Assembly (NCBI GenBank): GCA_021324915.1
Contig: JAJPIC010000028.1
Span: 62,001-126,000 of the forward strand
Direction: 5' to 3'
Origin: Beijerinckiaceae bacterium
Lineage (GTDB): Bacteria; Pseudomonadota; Alphaproteobacteria; Rhizobiales; Beijerinckiaceae
Length of the DNA stretch: 64,000 nt
Shown: positions 30,694-38,958 of the stretch, one piece after another
How positions within the stretch are numbered: position 1 is the stretch's first letter
Layout of the letters: the number at the start of each line of letters is the position of its first letter
Made by a program: the position numbers and the translations under genes
The notes under the pieces: generated by a model
The model's input: only the letters and a program-made list of their open reading frames with translations
Told to the model about the DNA's origin: nothing
Databases searched by the model: none

Positions 30694-31884
30694 TCAGTTT
30701 TCTTTGCGTCGCTGGCTCTTCGTGAGCAAGGAAACCGCCGGACGCGGCACCGGCTCTTGCGCGCCGACGAAAACGTCGAACCGTCCGTTCGCCCAGACGA
30801 CGTGATAGGTGGTGAAGGCGCGCAGCCAAGCAGCGAGCGCAAGCACTTCCCGGCACAGAAAAGCGAGCGGCGCGACCAGCGAAATTTCCCAGCCCTTGAG
30901 CCGCGCGACGGCGCTCTCGCAGAGGAACCATCCGGCAAGAGTGAGGGCGAAGGCGGCGAGCGGCGGGGCGGCAAACAGCGGCGCGGCGAGCGCAGCGGCG
31001 CAGGCGGCCGGCAGCGGGCTGGCGATCGGCTCGAGCGGAAAAGTCATGGGTTCATGTGCGCGGCGGATCACGCTCCAACGGACTTGCCGCTCGTAGACTT
31101 CCCGGAACGTGCGGGCGCCGATCAATTGGCGCAGCGTGCGGTGGGCGAAAACGGTCTTCAGGCCGATCGCCGCAAGCCCCTTCGAGATCGCCGTGTCTTC
31201 GGCAATGGTATGTGCCATTGCGTCGAAGCCGCCGGCTTTGCTGAAATCGCTGCGCCGGAACAACATCACTTTGCCGACGCCAAATCCAAGGCCCAAGGTG
31301 GACGCCGTAAGCAAAAGCCTAGCATGGCTGTTGATGATCAAGGCCTCGACATGGCCTGCCAGGCTCAGCGCCTGTTCGGCGACGGGCACGCCGCAGACGA
31401 GGCCGACCCCGTCCGTGAAATTGCGCATGAAGTCCGCGATCGAGTCGGGATCGAGCACGATGTTCGAATCCTTCGCCAGGACAAAATCATGTGCGGCGAC
31501 GGATAGAGGGGGAGCCAAAGTGTTGAGCTTGGGACTGACCGCGAAATCGGCATGCGATTGTAAAATCCGCGTCGGTATCTCGGGATGGTCGTGCTTGAGC
31601 TTTTCGGCAACTTCGAGCGCCGGAGAGCTCGCTTCGGTCGCGCTGAACAGGACCTCGTATTCGGGATAGGCCTGACCGAAAATCGAGGTTTGCGCCTCGT
31701 CGAATCCCGAATGGCGCAATTTGATCGGCAGAAGCGTCGAGACGGGCGGCTGTTCGGTCTCGGTCGCGCGACGCGCCTGAATGTGCGGCTGGAGGAGCGC
31801 ACAAAAGCTTGTCGAAAGGAGAATGGCGAGCGAAACGATCAGCCAAGCCGCGCCGAGATAGGAGAAAATGATCGCAGGATCCAT
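30694..31884 (-). CDS. Ceramide glucosyltransferase-like (GT21) membrane glycosyltransferase
   Basis: 396 residues from the ATG at 31884 (a TTG 36 bases further upstream is also possible). An N-terminal membrane helix is followed by a GT-A domain with D-containing segments LAKDSNIVLDPDS and AEDTAISKGLAAIG and the processive-type motif RQVRW in EVYERQVRWSVIRR. Two or three C-terminal hydrophobic helices follow. This matches GT21 ceramide glucosyltransferases and also the HpnI enzymes of hopanoid synthesis. No hopanoid gene is nearby, and the convergent neighbour is a fatty acid hydroxylase, so a glycosylated hydroxy-lipid is the better guess. Confidence 0.8.
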   Translation of the reverse strand: MDPAIIFSYLGAAWLIVSLAILLSTSFCALLQPHIQARRATETEQPPVSTLLPIKLRHSGFDEAQTSIFGQAYPEYEVLFSATEASSPALEVAEKLKHDHPEIPTRILQSHADFAVSPKLNTLAPPLSVAAHDFVLAKDSNIVLDPDSIADFMRNFTDGVGLVCGVPVAEQALSLAGHVEALIINSHARLLLTASTLGLGFGVGKVMLFRRSDFSKAGGFDAMAHTIAEDTAISKGLAAIGLKTVFAHRTLRQLIGARTFREVYERQVRWSVIRRAHEPMTFPLEPIASPLPAACAAALAAPLFAAPPLAAFALTLAGWFLCESAVARLKGWEISLVAPLAFLCREVLALAAWLRAFTTYHVVWANGRFDVFVGAQEPVPRPAVSLLTKSQRRKEN

Positions 31885-31994
31885 GGCTTGGGCTCGGGGC
31901 GGCACGATCGCTGAAACCAATTCACACGCGGAGGGGCCTGCGTCAATCGCCGCAGCGATTGCGGCAGTGCGTCACGCCTGGGGATAGCGCGCGT

Positions 31995-33824
31995 TTAGCT
32001 CTCAAGCCCTTCCAATTCCTCGATCATTCCTTCGATCATTCGAATCCCGATTTGCCAGAATCCGGGATCTTTCGCGTCAAGCCCAAAGGGTTTCAGAAGC
32101 TCCGAATAATGTTTGCTGCCGCCTGCCGCGAGCAAGGCGAGATAGCGCTCCGCAAAACCCTCGCGCGCGTTTTCATAGACGCCGTAGAGCGAATTCACCA
32201 GGCAGTCGCCGAAGGCATAGGCATAGACGTAGAAGGGCGAATGAACGAAATGCGGGATATAGGCCCAGAACGTCTCATAGCCGGGGCCGAGCCGGATCGA
32301 AGGTCCGAGACTTCCGGTCTGGACGCTGAGCCATAGCGCCGAGATCCGGTCTGCGGTCAATTCGCCTTCCCGCCGCTCGAGATGCAGTTTGCGTTCGAAT
32401 GTGTAGAATGCGACCTGCCGCACGACTGTATTGATCATGTCCTCGACCTTACCGGCAAGCAGCGCACGACGGGCCGCAACCTTGTCCGTCTGGGCAAGCA
32501 GCGCGCGGAAGGTCAGCATTTCGCCGAAGACGGAGGCCGTCTCGGCAAGCGTGAGCGGCGTCGGCGCCATCAGTGCGCCATTCGGGGCGGCAAGAACCTG
32601 GTGGACGCCGTGGCCGAGCTCATGCGCCAGCGTCATCACGTCGCGCGGCTTGCCCTGATAGTTCAACAGCACGTAAGGGTGCGCGGACGGTACGGTCGGA
32701 TGGGAAAAGGCGCCGGGCGCCTTGCCGGGCCGCACCGGCGCATCGATCCAGTTCAAATCGAAGAAGCGCTGCGCAATCGCCGCCATGCGCGGCGAAAAGC
32801 TCGCATATGCGCCAAGTACCGTGTCGCGCGCCTCGATCCAGGGGAAAGTTCGCGTCCCGGCATCCGGCAAAGGCGCATTGCGATCCCAATGATCGAGCCG
32901 GTCCTTGCCGAACCATTTGGCTTTGAGCCGATAATAGCGGTGCGACAGGCGCGGATAGGCGGCTTCGACCGCGACGACGAGCGCCTCGACCACTTCGCGC
33001 TCGACCCGATTCGAGAGATGGCGCGAATCGGCGACATCGGCAAAGCCGCGCCAGCGATCCGAAATCTCTTTGTCCTTCGCGAGCACATTGGTGATGAGGC
33101 TGAAGGTGCGTAGATTGTCCTTGAGCGTCGCAGCGATCGCCTCGGCGGCTTCCTTGCGGATCTCCGGATCGCGCTCCTGCAGCAAGTTCAAAACGGGCTC
33201 GAGCGGCAGATCTTCGCCGCGCACCTTGAAGCGCAAAGAAGCGATCGTCTCGTCGAACAGCCGATTGAACGCTGCGCTGCTGGTGACCTGCTTTTCGTGA
33301 AACAAGCGCTCGAGCTCGTCGCTGAGCTCGTACGGCTTTTCCTTGCGGATATCCTCGAGCCAGGGCCGATAGCGTGCGAGCGGCTCGTATGCGGCGAGCT
33401 TTTCGATCGTGAGATCGTCGAGCTGATTGAGCTCGAGCTGAAAGAAGAGGAGATGGGTGGAGGCGGAGGTGGTCCTCTCCTGCGCGTCGCCGAAAAACTT
33501 GGCGCGCTTCGGGTCGCTCGTGTCGCTGTAATAGACGAGCCCGGCATAGGAACCGATCCGGCCGATGAGATCTTCGAGCCCCTCGTAGCGGGCGACGGCT
33601 TCCGCGATTCGCTTCGACGTGCCCTCGGCAAGATCAGCCTTTGCGAGCGCTCCCAGGCGCCCGCGATAGGATTCGGCGAAAGCCTTGCTTTCGCTCTCGG
33701 CGCGCGCGAGATCGTCCGCATAGGCGGGCGAATCCATCGAAGGATAGAGATCGGCGAGGCTCCATTCGGGCAAAGGCCCGAGCGCCGCGGTCTGTTCAGA
33801 AAATCCGGCAAGTTGCGTGGTCAT
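31995..33824 (-). CDS. pepF: Oligoendopeptidase F (M3 family metallopeptidase)
   Basis: Cytoplasmic zinc peptidase that degrades oligopeptides. The metal-binding HExxH is present as HELGHGVHQ, and the protein follows the M3B layout: helical N-terminal cap (LPEWSLADLYPSMDSP), then the catalytic domain with GNPRxxx-type Tyr/Pro contacts near the C-terminus (SPFYVYAYAFGDCLVNSLY). I start at the ATG at 33824 (609 residues, the usual length), because the open frame to 33971 adds 49 residues of no similarity. Divergent from the response regulator gene. Confidence 0.92.
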   Translation of the reverse strand: MTTQLAGFSEQTAALGPLPEWSLADLYPSMDSPAYADDLARAESESKAFAESYRGRLGALAKADLAEGTSKRIAEAVARYEGLEDLIGRIGSYAGLVYYSDTSDPKRAKFFGDAQERTTSASTHLLFFQLELNQLDDLTIEKLAAYEPLARYRPWLEDIRKEKPYELSDELERLFHEKQVTSSAAFNRLFDETIASLRFKVRGEDLPLEPVLNLLQERDPEIRKEAAEAIAATLKDNLRTFSLITNVLAKDKEISDRWRGFADVADSRHLSNRVEREVVEALVVAVEAAYPRLSHRYYRLKAKWFGKDRLDHWDRNAPLPDAGTRTFPWIEARDTVLGAYASFSPRMAAIAQRFFDLNWIDAPVRPGKAPGAFSHPTVPSAHPYVLLNYQGKPRDVMTLAHELGHGVHQVLAAPNGALMAPTPLTLAETASVFGEMLTFRALLAQTDKVAARRALLAGKVEDMINTVVRQVAFYTFERKLHLERREGELTADRISALWLSVQTGSLGPSIRLGPGYETFWAYIPHFVHSPFYVYAYAFGDCLVNSLYGVYENAREGFAERYLALLAAGGSKHYSELLKPFGLDAKDPGFWQIGIRMIEGMIEELEGLES

Positions 33825-34188
33825 CGTGCCACCGAAGAGGTTCTCGATCGCGGGGTTAATAGGCGTCGCTCGGCCGGTAATCAATCGCAGCCGATCGATT
33901 GCACGCGCACGCGGGCAGGGCATCCGCGCGCAATCGACCGCAGCCATGCGGCGCAATTTGTGCGTGTTCAAACGATTTCCGTGTCGGATCGCGCGCCGAA
34001 AGCCCGATCGCGGCGAAAAGCCGAAGCGCCATTAACATCGCATTTACTCTGATCGGCCAGCATGTTCGCAGGGTGGCACACCCACTGGCCTGCGCGTGAA
34101 GCGTGACGGCTGACCAGAGCCGAGCTCCGGCTGAAATGTAACCCGCGTCCCGATCTAGGCGGCATGCCGCCTGCCGAAGAAAGAGCCC
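33825..34188. other. Divergent intergenic region between pepF and the response regulator
   Basis: 364 bases with no gene that I can support. AT-richer patches (GCATTAACATCGCATTTACT near 34029-34048) may hold promoters. A perfect palindrome lies near the right end (separate entry). A TGGCAC-like string at 34074 lacks the matching -12 GC and is not a sigma-54 promoter. Confidence 0.5.
34158..34171. promoter_or_regulatory. Perfect 14-bp palindrome before the response regulator gene
   Basis: GGCGGCATGCCGCC, 17 bases upstream of the ATG. It could be an operator or form an mRNA hairpin close to the ribosome binding site. Whether the regulator binds its own promoter cannot be told from sequence. 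Confidence 0.4.
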
Positions 34189-35700
34189 ATGTCCTGTCTC
34201 GTACTGATCGTCGACGACGATCCGGTCCAACGCCGGCTACTCGAATCCCTCGTGCGCCGTTTCGGCTACGAGACGGAGGTTGTCGAAAGCGGCGCGCAGG
34301 CGCTCGCCCGGCTCGAGTCCGGCGCCGGCCGAGCGGTCGATCTCATCATCCTCGATCTCGTCATGCCCGACATCGACGGGATGACCGTCCTCGAGCGGCT
34401 GCGCGAGCGCGAGCGCGCCATTCCGACCATCGTTCAGACCGCGCACGGCTCGATCGAAACGGTGATATCGGCCATGCGCGCCGGTGCGATCGATTTCGTC
34501 GTCAAGCCGGTCGGCGTCGAAAGATTGCAGGTCTCGATCAAGAACGCTTTGCGTGTCGACGCGCTCGAAGAGGAAGTGCGCCGTCTCAATCGCCAAACCT
34601 CGGGCACGCTGACCTTCAAAGATCTCGCCAGCAAAAGCCCCGAGATGGAACGCGTCATCAGATTGGGCGAGCGGGCGGCGAAATCGACCATTCCGGTGCT
34701 GCTCGAAGGCGAATCGGGCGTCGGCAAGGAAGTGATCGCGCGCGCCATTCAAGGTGCCTCCGACAGACGGGGCCGGGCTTTCGTCACCGTCAATTGTGGC
34801 GCCTTGCCGGAGAATCTCGTCGAATCGATCCTTTTCGGCCACGAGAAGGGCGCCTTCACGGGCGCCAATGAAAAACATCTCGGCAGGTTCGTCGAGGCCA
34901 ACGGCGGGACGTTGTTTCTCGACGAAGTGGGCGAACTTCCGCCGGAGGCGCAGGTCAAGCTGCTGCGCGCCTTGCAAGACGGAGAGATCGATCCCGTCGG
35001 AGCCAAACGTCCGGTCAAGGTCGATATCAGAGTGATCTCGGCGACCAATCAGGATCTTATCGAGCTCGTGAAATCGGGCGCATTCCGCGAGGACCTTTAT
35101 TATCGGCTCAACGTTTTCCCGATCACCATTCCGGCGCTGCGCGCGCGTCGCGACGACATCGCCGATCTCGCTCGCCGATTTGCCGCGCGGTTCGCCGCGG
35201 AAGAGGGCAAGAGCCTGCGCGGCATCGGCGCCGAGGCTCTCGCCTTGCTCGAAAGCTACGACTGGCCGGGCAATGTGCGCCAACTGGAGAATGCGGTGTT
35301 CCGCGCCGTAGTTCTCGCCGACGGCGACGAATTGACCGTTGCCGAATTCCCGCAAATCGCCGCGCAGGTGAAAGGCTTCGAGGTCCGTATCCCTGCCGCA
35401 CCGACCGCGCTCGTCAAGCAGCAACGACCCGAGCGCGAGATCGTGCGCGTCGAGGTGCGCGATCCGAACGTGCTGCGACTTCTCGACGAGACAGGCAATC
35501 TGCGCCAGCTCGATGCGCTCGAGGCCGAGACGATCCGTTTCGCGTTCGCCTATTATCGCGGCCAAATGTCCGCGGTGGCGCGCAAACTCGGAATCGGTCG
35601 CTCGACTCTCTACCGTAAGATGAAGGAATATGGGTTCCAGCAAGCTTATGACGAGAGTGTGACTGAGAATGTTGATGACGACAGCGATGCGGCGGCTTAA
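34189..35700 (+). CDS. NtrC-family sigma-54-dependent response regulator
   Basis: Two-component transcription activator of 503 residues. The N-terminal receiver domain has the acidic triad (VDDDP), the phospho-acceptor Asp56 in ILDLVMPDIDG and the conserved Lys in VVKPVG. The central AAA+ domain has Walker A GESGVGKE (about residues 174-181) and the sigma-54 contact loop GAFTGA (from residue 221). The C-terminal Fis-type helix-turn-helix ends in SAVARKLGIGRSTLYRKMKE. So it activates sigma-54 promoters after phosphorylation. No histidine kinase is beside it, so the stimulus is unknown; an L,D-transpeptidase gene follows 121 bases downstream. Confidence 0.93.
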   Translation: MSCLVLIVDDDPVQRRLLESLVRRFGYETEVVESGAQALARLESGAGRAVDLIILDLVMPDIDGMTVLERLRERERAIPTIVQTAHGSIETVISAMRAGAIDFVVKPVGVERLQVSIKNALRVDALEEEVRRLNRQTSGTLTFKDLASKSPEMERVIRLGERAAKSTIPVLLEGESGVGKEVIARAIQGASDRRGRAFVTVNCGALPENLVESILFGHEKGAFTGANEKHLGRFVEANGGTLFLDEVGELPPEAQVKLLRALQDGEIDPVGAKRPVKVDIRVISATNQDLIELVKSGAFREDLYYRLNVFPITIPALRARRDDIADLARRFAARFAAEEGKSLRGIGAEALALLESYDWPGNVRQLENAVFRAVVLADGDELTVAEFPQIAAQVKGFEVRIPAAPTALVKQQRPEREIVRVEVRDPNVLRLLDETGNLRQLDALEAETIRFAFAYYRGQMSAVARKLGIGRSTLYRKMKEYGFQQAYDESVTENVDDDSDAAA

Positions 35701-35821
35701 ATCCATAGGGCGGCTCAGCCGCATCGCGCGCAATGGCGCACGGCCTCACCGCAGCGCTGCGCGCAGCAATCGATTTTGAGAGTGCACCGCGAGTCAAGGC
35801 GGGCTGCCGCGAGGGGCGAGA

Positions 35822-38548
35822 ATGTCGCGTCGCAAGATGTCTCGGTCGTTTCGCTGGGTCTTGCCCGCTGCTGTGCTTTCGTGTTCGTTCGGCGCCGTCC
35901 GTGCACAGTCGGTGCGCGAGGTGATTTGGTCGGGCAGCGGCAACGAGCCGGCGGCTGAAGCGGTTACGGAAATCTACGCGACCAAGCCGGCGGCAAGCGC
36001 GCTCCGGTTCGCGAAATTGAGCCATACGGACCAACGACGCGGGCCCGTCGCCGTGCTTGCATCGAGATCCGAGGATCTCGTCCCGCAGTCTCCCGACACG
36101 CCGCTCGTGACAAAGATGTCGGCGCTCGCTCCGCCGCCGGCCGAAGTCTCGCGGGCGAAGGAGATGTCGGCGCTCTCGCTCCCGCCCGCGCCGACCGAGG
36201 CGCCGCTTCCTTCGGCAACGATTGAGGCCTCGCCGTCGCGCGAAGAGGGCGCTCCGCAGGTTTTCGCCGGCATCGCTGCCCAAGCGCCCGTGCTCTCCTC
36301 TGCAGCTTCTGCTGCTGCGCTCGCACCAGGATCCGAACCGGACCTCGCTCCCCTTTCTCCGGCTCTTGATTCCGGCGCCTTGCTCGCCCCGAAAATGTCG
36401 GCGCTTGCTCCGCCGCCGGCCGAAGTCTCGCTGGCGAAGGAGGTGCCGACGCTCTCGCTCCCGCCCGCTCCGATCGAGGCGGCGCGTCCTTCGGCAACGA
36501 TTGAGGCCTCGCCATCTGGCGAAGAGCGGGCTGCGCAGGTTTTCGCGGTTGCGGCCGAAAGCGCCGAACTCTCTCCGCCGGCTCCTGCGGCAGCGCCGGC
36601 TCTCGCAACGCCGGCCGCCGCAGTCGAGACGGCAGCTGCCGATCATTTGGAGCCGCCACAGGCACCGGACGCCGCGATGCCGACGGGAGATATCCCAGCG
36701 ACCCCGCCGAGCGATCGTGCGCCCGACAGTCTTCCGCCTCAAGATCCCTTGGGTTCGCAGGCGCCGGCGCCGACGCCGCCCGATGCCGCGGCGCGGCCGG
36801 CGCCCACCGCTCCGGCACCGGCTGCGAACGCGCCCGCTCCTGCGGTGCCGCAGAATGCCGCGCCAGCGGCTCAGCCGAGCACGCCGCCGCCGGCTGCGGG
36901 CGCTTTGCAACCACCCGCGAAACCGGTGCTTTCGGCTGCGGCGAATTTCGTCAAGCAGGCGGTCGATGCGCTCGTTGCGACACGCGCCGAAGGCAGCGAG
37001 GCCGCGGAGCTGCACAAAGAGCGTGCGGCAATTGCGGCCTATTATGCGGCGCGCGATTACGAACCCTTGTGGATCGAGGACGGTAAGCCCGTGCCCGCGG
37101 TATCCGCGGTCATGGACCGGCTCGCGCATGCGGCCGATGACGGGCTTGATCTCGCCGGGCTGGTGGCGCCTGTCTTTTCCGGGGGCCTCGACAAGCTCGC
37201 CGCGGCCGATGTCGCCCTCTCGGCGCAGGTCGTGATTTACGGGCGGCAAGCTTCCGGCAGCCGCGTCGATCCGGGGTCGATCTCTAATCTGATCGGCGCC
37301 AAACCTGACCTTCCCGATCCGGCGCTCATTCTCGCGGCCGTGGTTGCAGCAGGAAGCGAAGGCGCCGATCTGCTGGAGTCGTTCAACCCGCCGCAAAAGC
37401 AATATCAGGATCTCCGCGCCAAGCTCGCCGAGCTTCGCGCCAGCAAGGCGGATTCTGCGAGCCTTACCATTCCGAACGGGAAATCGCTGCGTGTCGGCAT
37501 GAGCGATCCGCGCGTGCCCTTGATCCGCGCGCGGTTCGGCCTCGACGCGGGAGCGGACGACGCGGATCTCTACGATTCGGGGGTTGCAGCGGCGGTCGCG
37601 GATTATCAGCGGGCGAACGGCTTGCCCGCCTCCGGCGTCTTGACCGGCCGCACCGTCGAGAGTCTCTCGCGTCCGGCCCGTCTCGAACACGAGATCCTCG
37701 CCAATATGGAGCTTTGGCGCTGGATGCCGCGCGACCTCGGCGCAAGCCGCATCGAGGTCAATATTCCCGATTTTTCGGTCACGGTTGTGCAGGACGGTCA
37801 AGTCGTCCTGCACAATAGAGTGATCGTCGGAAAACCCGATTCGCCGACGCCCGTCTTTTCCAACACGATGAAATTTCTGATCGTCAATCCCTATTGGAAC
37901 GTGCCGCCGTCGATCGTGCGCAAGGAAATGCTGCCGAAGGTTGCCGGCGACCCCTATTATCTCTCAGAGATGGGCTTCCAAGTCTTCAGCCGGCACGGCC
38001 AGCTCTTCGTCCGCCAACCGCCCGGCGACGACAATGCGCTCGGCCACATCAAGTTCATGTTCCCGAATCAATATTCGGTCTATCTGCACGACACGCCGTC
38101 GCGCCACCTCTTTTCGGCGGCACGCCGCGCCTTCAGCCATGGCTGCGTGCGCGTCGATCAGCCGTTCGAATTCGCCGAAACCGTGCTCGGCCCCGAATGG
38201 CCGCAGAAAAGATTGAAGCGCCTGCTGGGCAGCGAAGAGCATTACGTCTATCTACCGAAGCCCCTGCCGATTCACATCGAATATTTCACGGCCTATGTCG
38301 ATGACGGCGGCGAATTACAGGTCCGCGACGACGTATATGGCTACGTCCGCAAAGTCGAAGCGGCACTCGGCCTTGAAAAACCGGAGCCTGCCGACGAGGT
38401 GCGGACTTCGCAGGAGGTCGACGCAGATCGCACGTCGCCGGGCGAGCAAGACCGGCTTCCGGCGGGCCGGCCGCATCGATCGCAGGCGAATCGGCAATAT
38501 TGGAGCGATCCGAGCCAAGACCAGCCTTTGATTGCCGGTCATCCATGA
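35822..38548 (+). CDS. Large L,D-transpeptidase (YcbB/LdtD-like) with long Ala/Pro-rich linker
   Basis: Periplasmic enzyme that forms 3-3 peptidoglycan cross-links. A signal peptide (MSRRKMSRSFRWVLPAAVL...) ends near residue 30. Residues 60-360 are low-complexity Ala/Pro/Ser, containing a duplicated 51-residue segment. Then come a scaffold domain (YYAARDYEPLWIEDGKPVP), a peptidoglycan-binding domain (MSDPRVPLIRARFGLDAG...), and the YkuD catalytic domain with SHGCVRVD, catalytic Cys775. At 908 residues it is much longer than the ~600 of E. coli LdtD because of the linker. A two-residue-spaced run of Arg/Gln closes the C-terminus. Confidence 0.9.
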   Translation: MSRRKMSRSFRWVLPAAVLSCSFGAVRAQSVREVIWSGSGNEPAAEAVTEIYATKPAASALRFAKLSHTDQRRGPVAVLASRSEDLVPQSPDTPLVTKMSALAPPPAEVSRAKEMSALSLPPAPTEAPLPSATIEASPSREEGAPQVFAGIAAQAPVLSSAASAAALAPGSEPDLAPLSPALDSGALLAPKMSALAPPPAEVSLAKEVPTLSLPPAPIEAARPSATIEASPSGEERAAQVFAVAAESAELSPPAPAAAPALATPAAAVETAAADHLEPPQAPDAAMPTGDIPATPPSDRAPDSLPPQDPLGSQAPAPTPPDAAARPAPTAPAPAANAPAPAVPQNAAPAAQPSTPPPAAGALQPPAKPVLSAAANFVKQAVDALVATRAEGSEAAELHKERAAIAAYYAARDYEPLWIEDGKPVPAVSAVMDRLAHAADDGLDLAGLVAPVFSGGLDKLAAADVALSAQVVIYGRQASGSRVDPGSISNLIGAKPDLPDPALILAAVVAAGSEGADLLESFNPPQKQYQDLRAKLAELRASKADSASLTIPNGKSLRVGMSDPRVPLIRARFGLDAGADDADLYDSGVAAAVADYQRANGLPASGVLTGRTVESLSRPARLEHEILANMELWRWMPRDLGASRIEVNIPDFSVTVVQDGQVVLHNRVIVGKPDSPTPVFSNTMKFLIVNPYWNVPPSIVRKEMLPKVAGDPYYLSEMGFQVFSRHGQLFVRQPPGDDNALGHIKFMFPNQYSVYLHDTPSRHLFSAARRAFSHGCVRVDQPFEFAETVLGPEWPQKRLKRLLGSEEHYVYLPKPLPIHIEYFTAYVDDGGELQVRDDVYGYVRKVEAALGLEKPEPADEVRTSQEVDADRTSPGEQDRLPAGRPHRSQANRQYWSDPSQDQPLIAGHP
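36116..36268 (+). repeat. Internal coding duplication, copy 1 (linker of the L,D-transpeptidase)
   Basis: 153 bases beginning ATGTCGGCGCTCGCTCCGCC, encoding residues 99-149 of the transpeptidase. Highly similar to 36395-36547, with the same reading frame and a period of 279 bases. It indicates that the linker grew by in-frame duplication. Confidence 0.85.
36395..36547 (+). repeat. Internal coding duplication, copy 2
   Basis: Second copy of the 153-base linker segment (residues 192-242). Differences are mostly single substitutions, so the duplication is older than a fresh tandem event. Confidence 0.85.
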
Positions 38549-38958
38549 TTCGGCCCGCCAATTGTGGCAGCGACACGCGAGCCGAAGTAGAGATTTGAGG
38601 CAAGAAAGCATTGTCACGCCGGTGCCGAAAGCTTCGAATAAGATAAGCAATATCAATATGTTATGACGTCCGGCACCGTCTGCCGGCGACGGCCCGCGCG
38701 CCCATTATTTGAAGAAATCGAAGTTGCGACGACACAGGTTCGCCATATTTACTGGATTACGTCTAAGTCATCTTGCTTCGATCGACTTGGGTCTTCGACC
38801 TGTTCTTTCGAAGTGGAGATGGCCGCGAACGGGGGGACGTTGCCGGCCACGTGGCTACGCGACGTTAACGGTTCTCGGTAACTAATTGCGTCTCGGCGTA
38901 ATCGCCGAACAGAGACGATCGGCCACACGCCGATGGGTCCGAGAACCGGGGGTTTGTT
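38549..38958. other. Intergenic region with an AT-rich island
   Basis: 410 bases without a supportable gene. An AT-rich island, AATAAGATAAGCAATATCAA around 38637-38656, is bracketed by the inverted pair CCGGTGCCG (38619-38627) and CGGCACCG (38671-38678). This could be a promoter or regulator site for the DUF882 gene, about 280 bases downstream. The right half shows nothing recognisable. Confidence 0.4.

Noticed and set aside
34074-34089. Possible sigma-54 promoter (TGGCAC...TGGC) before the response regulator gene
   Set aside because: The GC of the -12 element is missing at the required ten-base distance from the -24 GG.
35414-37813. 799-codon minus-strand frame over the L,D-transpeptidase
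   Set aside because: An Arg-rich low-complexity product created by the Ala/Pro-rich linker on the other strand; no domain.
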